Below, in pieces: positions 7,182 through 10,293 of a stretch of 10,293 bases of DNA (positions are counted from its first letter, which is position 1; the number at the start of each line of letters is the position of its first letter). Below the pieces are notes generated by a model. That model had not been told where the DNA came from. It did not search any database and saw only the letters and a list, made by a program, of their open reading frames with translations. A program made the translations under genes and the position numbers. This stretch comes from Gemmatimonadota bacterium. GTDB lineage: Bacteria; Orphanbacterota; Orphanbacteria; Orphanbacterales; Orphanbacteraceae. Location of the stretch: the NCBI GenBank assembly GCA_013002425.1, contig JABDJQ010000495.1:1-10293 (forward strand), in the 5' to 3' direction.

Positions 7182-9437
7182 ATGTCAAACGCTCCCCAAC
7201 TCACTGAAAAAGACGCCCCGGAAGAGCTTGCGAAGCAGGTTCGCGAATCCGTAGTCGCCGGCGCCGGCTCTCTCCGCGCCCTCTGGTTCCAGTGGCGTTC
7301 GAAAGAAACACCACCACCCGCCGCTTCTCTACTCGTTGCGAAGGAACTGATCGAACTCGCTTCTCCGGAACACGCCCTCGAAGTTCTCGCCGATGTCGAG
7401 GGTGTGCGCGCGGATCAGCTCCGCGCGTTCGCGTGTGCGAAGACGGGCAAAGTCGACGAGGCGATTCGCCTGCTCGAAAGTCTGCGCGCGGCGGGGCACT
7501 TCGATTCGGAGACCGCGGGACTTCTCGGCGGACGTTACAAACAGAAATGGCGGAAGACCGGTAATCCCGCGCTGCTGCAGGCGGCGTACCAGGCCTATCG
7601 CGATTCGTACGACGCCGAACCGAACCACTACACGGGAATCAACGCCGCTTCTCTCGCGCTCACGATCGAAGAACCGGAGGAGTCGAGGCGGATCGCGGGC
7701 GAAGTGCTGGCCGCGATCGAGGCGATCCCCGGCTCCGAGGTCGACTACTGGCAGGCCGCGACCAAAGCGCAGGCGCAGCTTCTTCTCGGCGACCTGGACG
7801 CCGCCCGCAGGGAATATCGCCGGGTCGTAGCCGCGGACTGGAGCGCCGTGCAGAACATCGCCATCATGCGCCGCGAAGCCAGGAGCGATCTCGCCAATCT
7901 GGGAATCGCGCCCGATACGCTCGACGAAGTGCTCGCCGTTCCGCGCATTGCGGCGTTCAGCGGGCACAGGATCGACGAGGCGGACCGCGCGAAGCCGCGC
8001 TTCCCCGAAGAGAAAGTCGGCGAGGTCCGTCTTGCCATTCGTGAACGGCTGCACGAACACGCGGTCGGCTTCGGGTTCTCATCCGCCGCCGGCGGCTCGG
8101 ATCTTCTGTTTCTCGAAGAACTGCTGGAACGCGGCGGGAGCGCGCGCGTTTTCCTCCCGTTCCCGCGCGAAGACTTCGCGCGCATCTCCGTCGCTCCCGA
8201 ATGGCGGCGGCGCTTCGACCGCGCGCTCGACGACCCGCGCGTCGAAGTGGAAACACTCCTCGACGCCGTGCCCGCCGAACCGGCGGCCATCGAAGAGTCG
8301 TTCCAGCGCTGCAACGAAGCCGTTTACGATGCGGCCGTTCGATTCGCAAAACGCCTCGACGAGGAAGCGATCCTGCTCGCCGTATGGGACGGGGAACCGG
8401 GCGACGGCAGGGGAGGCACGGCTGACTGCGTCAAGCTCTGGCGGGGCGAGGGCAGATCGGTCGAAACGATCGCGATCGGCGGTGACGCTGACAGCAGCGG
8501 CGACAGTGGCGACGGTGGCGAAGGCGCGCGCGAAGGCGCGCGCGAAGACGCGCGCGAAGACACACCGCGGCGCAATGTCCGGAAGAAGTCCGCTCCCGCG
8601 AAGGCGCCCCGCACCCCTGCAAAACACGGGAAGCGCGCGATGATCGTGGGCGGCGCGATCGGCGCGCCGACAGCGCCGGCACGGGGCCGAAGCGCGTATC
8701 GCGCCCGGCACTGCCTCTGTATCGGCATTAACGACTACACGAACTGGACTCCGCTTCAGAACGGAGAGAACGACGCGCGCGAAGTCGCGAACACGCTGCA
8801 GGAGCGCTTCGCGTTCGAACCGCACGTTATCGAGAGTGAAAGGGCGACGCGCGCCGGAATCTATTGCGCGATCGCCGAAGAACTCTCCCCGCGTGTGCAG
8901 GAAGACGACCTCTTCGTGCTCTTCTTCGCGGGCCACGGACACACGGAGCACACGCCGGACGGGCAGAAGCGCGGCTACGTCGTTCCCGTCGACGCGCCGA
9001 AAGGCCTTTCGCCGAACCTGATCCCGATGTCCGATCTCAGCTTCTGGTGCGGATATCTGCCGTGCCGCCACATCCTCTACATCTTCGATTCGTGTTTTTC
9101 GGGGCTGCTGACGCTCCGGTCGGGCGCCGATCGCCGCACACGTGATATGTTGAAACGTAAAGCCCGTGTCGCCATCACGTCGGGCGCGGCCGACCAGGAA
9201 GTTCTCGACATCAGCGATACCGATCACTCGGCATTTACGAACCAGCTGCTCGGCGCGCTCCGGGGCGACCTTGCATCCGAGCGCGGCGACTTCACCGCAA
9301 CGGAGCTGTTCAGTTTTCTCGAAGAGAGGGTCGCGAACGTCGCGGCGCAGATCGGCGGATACCAGACGCCGACTTTCGGCCAGCTCGCCGGACACGAAAG
9401 CGGCGACGTTCTCTTCCAGCTGCCGAAGGAGGAGTGA
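7182..9437 (+). CDS. TRAFs-binding domain / SLOG-like / caspase-like protease protein
   Basis: This 751-residue, probably cytoplasmic protein has three modules. Residues 45-245 match the TRAFs-binding domain (DUF4071) of animal ASK1/MAP3K5 and bacterial relatives: LLGGRYKQKW, PNHYTGINAASL, then VDYWQAATKAQAQLLLGDLDAA. Residues 256-433 look like a SLOG-type Rossmannoid fold, a proposed nucleotide sensor: AAFSGHRID (257-265), SSAAGGSDLLFLEELLERG, VFLPFPREDF, and near the end AVWDGEPGDGRGGTADCVKLW. A low-complexity linker (434-509) has Asp/Gly-rich, EGAR-repeat and basic segments (RRNVRKK). Residues 510-748 form a C14 caspase-like domain with His585 (FFAGHGH) and Cys638 (FDSCFSG). The start has only a weak ribosome binding site but lies just after a promoter. 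The gene diverges from the caspase-kinase gene across 107 bp and is coupled to a TIR gene. Ligand or partner binding may release protease activity (inference). Confidence 0.94.
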   Translation: MSNAPQLTEKDAPEELAKQVRESVVAGAGSLRALWFQWRSKETPPPAASLLVAKELIELASPEHALEVLADVEGVRADQLRAFACAKTGKVDEAIRLLESLRAAGHFDSETAGLLGGRYKQKWRKTGNPALLQAAYQAYRDSYDAEPNHYTGINAASLALTIEEPEESRRIAGEVLAAIEAIPGSEVDYWQAATKAQAQLLLGDLDAARREYRRVVAADWSAVQNIAIMRREARSDLANLGIAPDTLDEVLAVPRIAAFSGHRIDEADRAKPRFPEEKVGEVRLAIRERLHEHAVGFGFSSAAGGSDLLFLEELLERGGSARVFLPFPREDFARISVAPEWRRRFDRALDDPRVEVETLLDAVPAEPAAIEESFQRCNEAVYDAAVRFAKRLDEEAILLAVWDGEPGDGRGGTADCVKLWRGEGRSVETIAIGGDADSSGDSGDGGEGAREGAREDAREDTPRRNVRKKSAPAKAPRTPAKHGKRAMIVGGAIGAPTAPARGRSAYRARHCLCIGINDYTNWTPLQNGENDAREVANTLQERFAFEPHVIESERATRAGIYCAIAEELSPRVQEDDLFVLFFAGHGHTEHTPDGQKRGYVVPVDAPKGLSPNLIPMSDLSFWCGYLPCRHILYIFDSCFSGLLTLRSGADRRTRDMLKRKARVAITSGAADQEVLDISDTDHSAFTNQLLGALRGDLASERGDFTATELFSFLEERVANVAAQIGGYQTPTFGQLAGHESGDVLFQLPKEE
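8520..8567 (+). repeat. Four tandem 12-bp units in the linker of the TRAFs-BD/SLOG/caspase gene
   Basis: The unit GAAGGCGCGCGC occurs twice perfectly (8520-8531, 8532-8543). A third copy with one change follows (GAAGACGCGCGC, 8544-8555), then a decayed fourth (GAAGACACACCG, 8556-8567). In frame it encodes EGAR, EGAR, EDAR, EDTP. Because the unit is a multiple of three, slippage would change linker length without breaking the frame. Confidence 0.9.
9426..9432 (+). promoter_or_regulatory. Ribosome binding site of the TIR gene, inside the upstream coding region
   Basis: AAGGAGG ends six bases before the ATG at 9439 and overlaps the last codons of the caspase gene. The junction reads TGA-G-ATG, the same one-base stop-to-start design as on the opposite arm. 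This supports translational coupling of TIR synthesis to the sensor/caspase protein. Confidence 0.85.
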
Positions 9438-9438
9438 G

Positions 9439-10293
9439 ATGAATCCGCTCGAACCGGAAGGCAAGATCTTCATCAGCTATCGGCGCGCCGATTCCCCGGG
9501 GGTCGCGGGCAGGCTTGCAGACAGCCTGAAGGCGTACTTCGGCGAAGACCGCGTGTTTCGTGACGTCGGCGGGATCCGCGCGGGCGCGAAGTTCGACGAG
9601 GTCATCGACAAGACGCTCACGGGAACGGATGCCGTGATCGTTCTGATCGGCCCGAACTGGCTGAACGCGTCGAACGACGAAGGAGCATCGCGGCGCCTCG
9701 ACGACCCGGCCGACATTCTTTCGCGTGAAATCGAGTTTGCGCTGAAAAGCGGCGTTCCCGTGTTTCCGGTCCTCGTCGAGGACACGCGCATGCCCTCCCG
9801 GGCCGAACTCCCCGAAAAGCTTGCCGCGCTCGCAAGACTGAACGGCATCTCGATCACTGACGAGCGCTGGGAGCAGGACGTGACGCGGCTTGCGAAGATC
9901 GTCGCGATCGACATCCCCGGTTCCGTCGCCGAACGCAAACTGGCGCGCATGCGCCTCATGGTCCTCGCAGTCCTTCTCGGCGTGACGGTTTTTTCGACGA
10001 TCCGGTTCACATGGACTTCGTACGGCGCCAACTTCTTCATGCTGTCGAGCAACGACAGGATGACAAGCACGCAGGTCGAGGATCTCCGGAAGGAGGCGGT
10101 TCCCTCTCAGCGAACTCTGATCGACCTGCACCTGCTTCCCGGCAAACGGTATTATGCCGACAACTTCGAGAGATGGACCGACGACAAGGCGCGCACGGAG
10201 TGGCACGTCCGCTTCGAGGACATCTACGGGACCCGCTTCCGTTTCTTCAACCCCCTCGCCTCGGTGATCAACTATATCGGAATCGCGCTCTCC
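9439..10293 (+). CDS. TIR-domain membrane protein, 3'-truncated by the window
   Basis: The frame is open for 285 codons to the window end. Residues 8-155 are a TIR domain of the bacterial TIR_2 kind: KIFISYRRADSPGVAGRLAD at the start, VFRDVGGIRAG in the expected box-2 region, VIVLIGPNWL, then DILSREIEFALKSGVPVFPVLV. Glu97 (REI) aligns by eye with the catalytic Glu of NAD-cleaving TIR domains such as SARM1, so NADase activity is plausible but unproven. A hydrophobic stretch near 171-190 (RLMVLAVLLGVTVFSTIRF) is a likely membrane helix and would anchor the TIR domain in the cytoplasm. The 95 residues after it are polar and match nothing I recognise; a second hydrophobic stretch starts near the window end (VINYIGIALS). 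The gene is coupled to the caspase gene, so both are probably made together. Its full length cannot be judged here. Confidence 0.93.
   Translation, partial: MNPLEPEGKIFISYRRADSPGVAGRLADSLKAYFGEDRVFRDVGGIRAGAKFDEVIDKTLTGTDAVIVLIGPNWLNASNDEGASRRLDDPADILSREIEFALKSGVPVFPVLVEDTRMPSRAELPEKLAALARLNGISITDERWEQDVTRLAKIVAIDIPGSVAERKLARMRLMVLAVLLGVTVFSTIRFTWTSYGANFFMLSSNDRMTSTQVEDLRKEAVPSQRTLIDLHLLPGKRYYADNFERWTDDKARTEWHVRFEDIYGTRFRFFNPLASVINYIGIALS

Noticed and set aside
8079..9473. A 464-codon minus-strand frame opposite the SLOG/caspase coding region
   Set aside because: It lacks recognisable motifs, while the plus strand carries the complete caspase dyad and SLOG-like motifs.

Overview
The window is GC-rich bacterial DNA with clear Shine-Dalgarno sites, consensus-like -35/-10 boxes, tight gene packing and very large multidomain signalling proteins. 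This suits a high-GC Gram-negative lineage with many Hanks-type kinases, such as Gemmatimonadota, Acidobacteriota, Planctomycetota, myxobacteria or a related candidate phylum. The sequence alone does not let me choose among them. I see no transposase, integrase, tRNA, rRNA or CRISPR array.

Layout. (1) Positions 2-958, plus strand: the C-terminal part of a PBP4-type D-alanyl-D-alanine carboxypeptidase, cut by the window edge. It is probably an ordinary chromosomal neighbour and converges on the next unit. (2) Positions 7074 down to 1020, minus strand: a two-gene operon. The first gene encodes a protein of about 1905 residues with a caspase-like (C14) protease, a DUF4384-like beta region, a disordered linker, a complete Ser/Thr kinase, a transmembrane helix and a long TPR-rich tail. 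The second encodes a 111-residue beta-rich protein of unknown function, and its ATG lies one base after the first gene's stop. (3) Positions 7075-7181: a short divergent control region with a promoter on each strand and two inverted repeats overlapping them. (4) Positions 7182-10293, plus strand: a second operon. Its first gene encodes a 751-residue protein with a TRAFs-binding (DUF4071, ASK1/MAP3K5-type) domain, a SLOG-like nucleotide-sensor fold, a repetitive linker and a second caspase-like domain. A TIR-domain gene with a membrane helix follows one base after its stop and runs off the window.

How the genes may work together (inference). Two caspase-like proteases, a membrane Ser/Thr kinase with a TPR sensor region, an ASK1-like TRAFs-binding domain, a putative nucleotide-ligand sensor and a TIR domain share one divergent control region. 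These module types recur in animal and plant cell death and in bacterial conflict systems. The likeliest reading is a membrane-associated, apoptosis-like signalling or abortive-infection module. In that model the TPR and SLOG domains sense, the kinase and caspases relay, and protease and/or TIR NADase activity is the output. The catalytic motifs are visible in both caspases and the kinase, and the candidate glutamate is visible in the TIR, so nothing looks like a decayed remnant. The individual domain families are known. I do not recognise this exact gene set as a named system.
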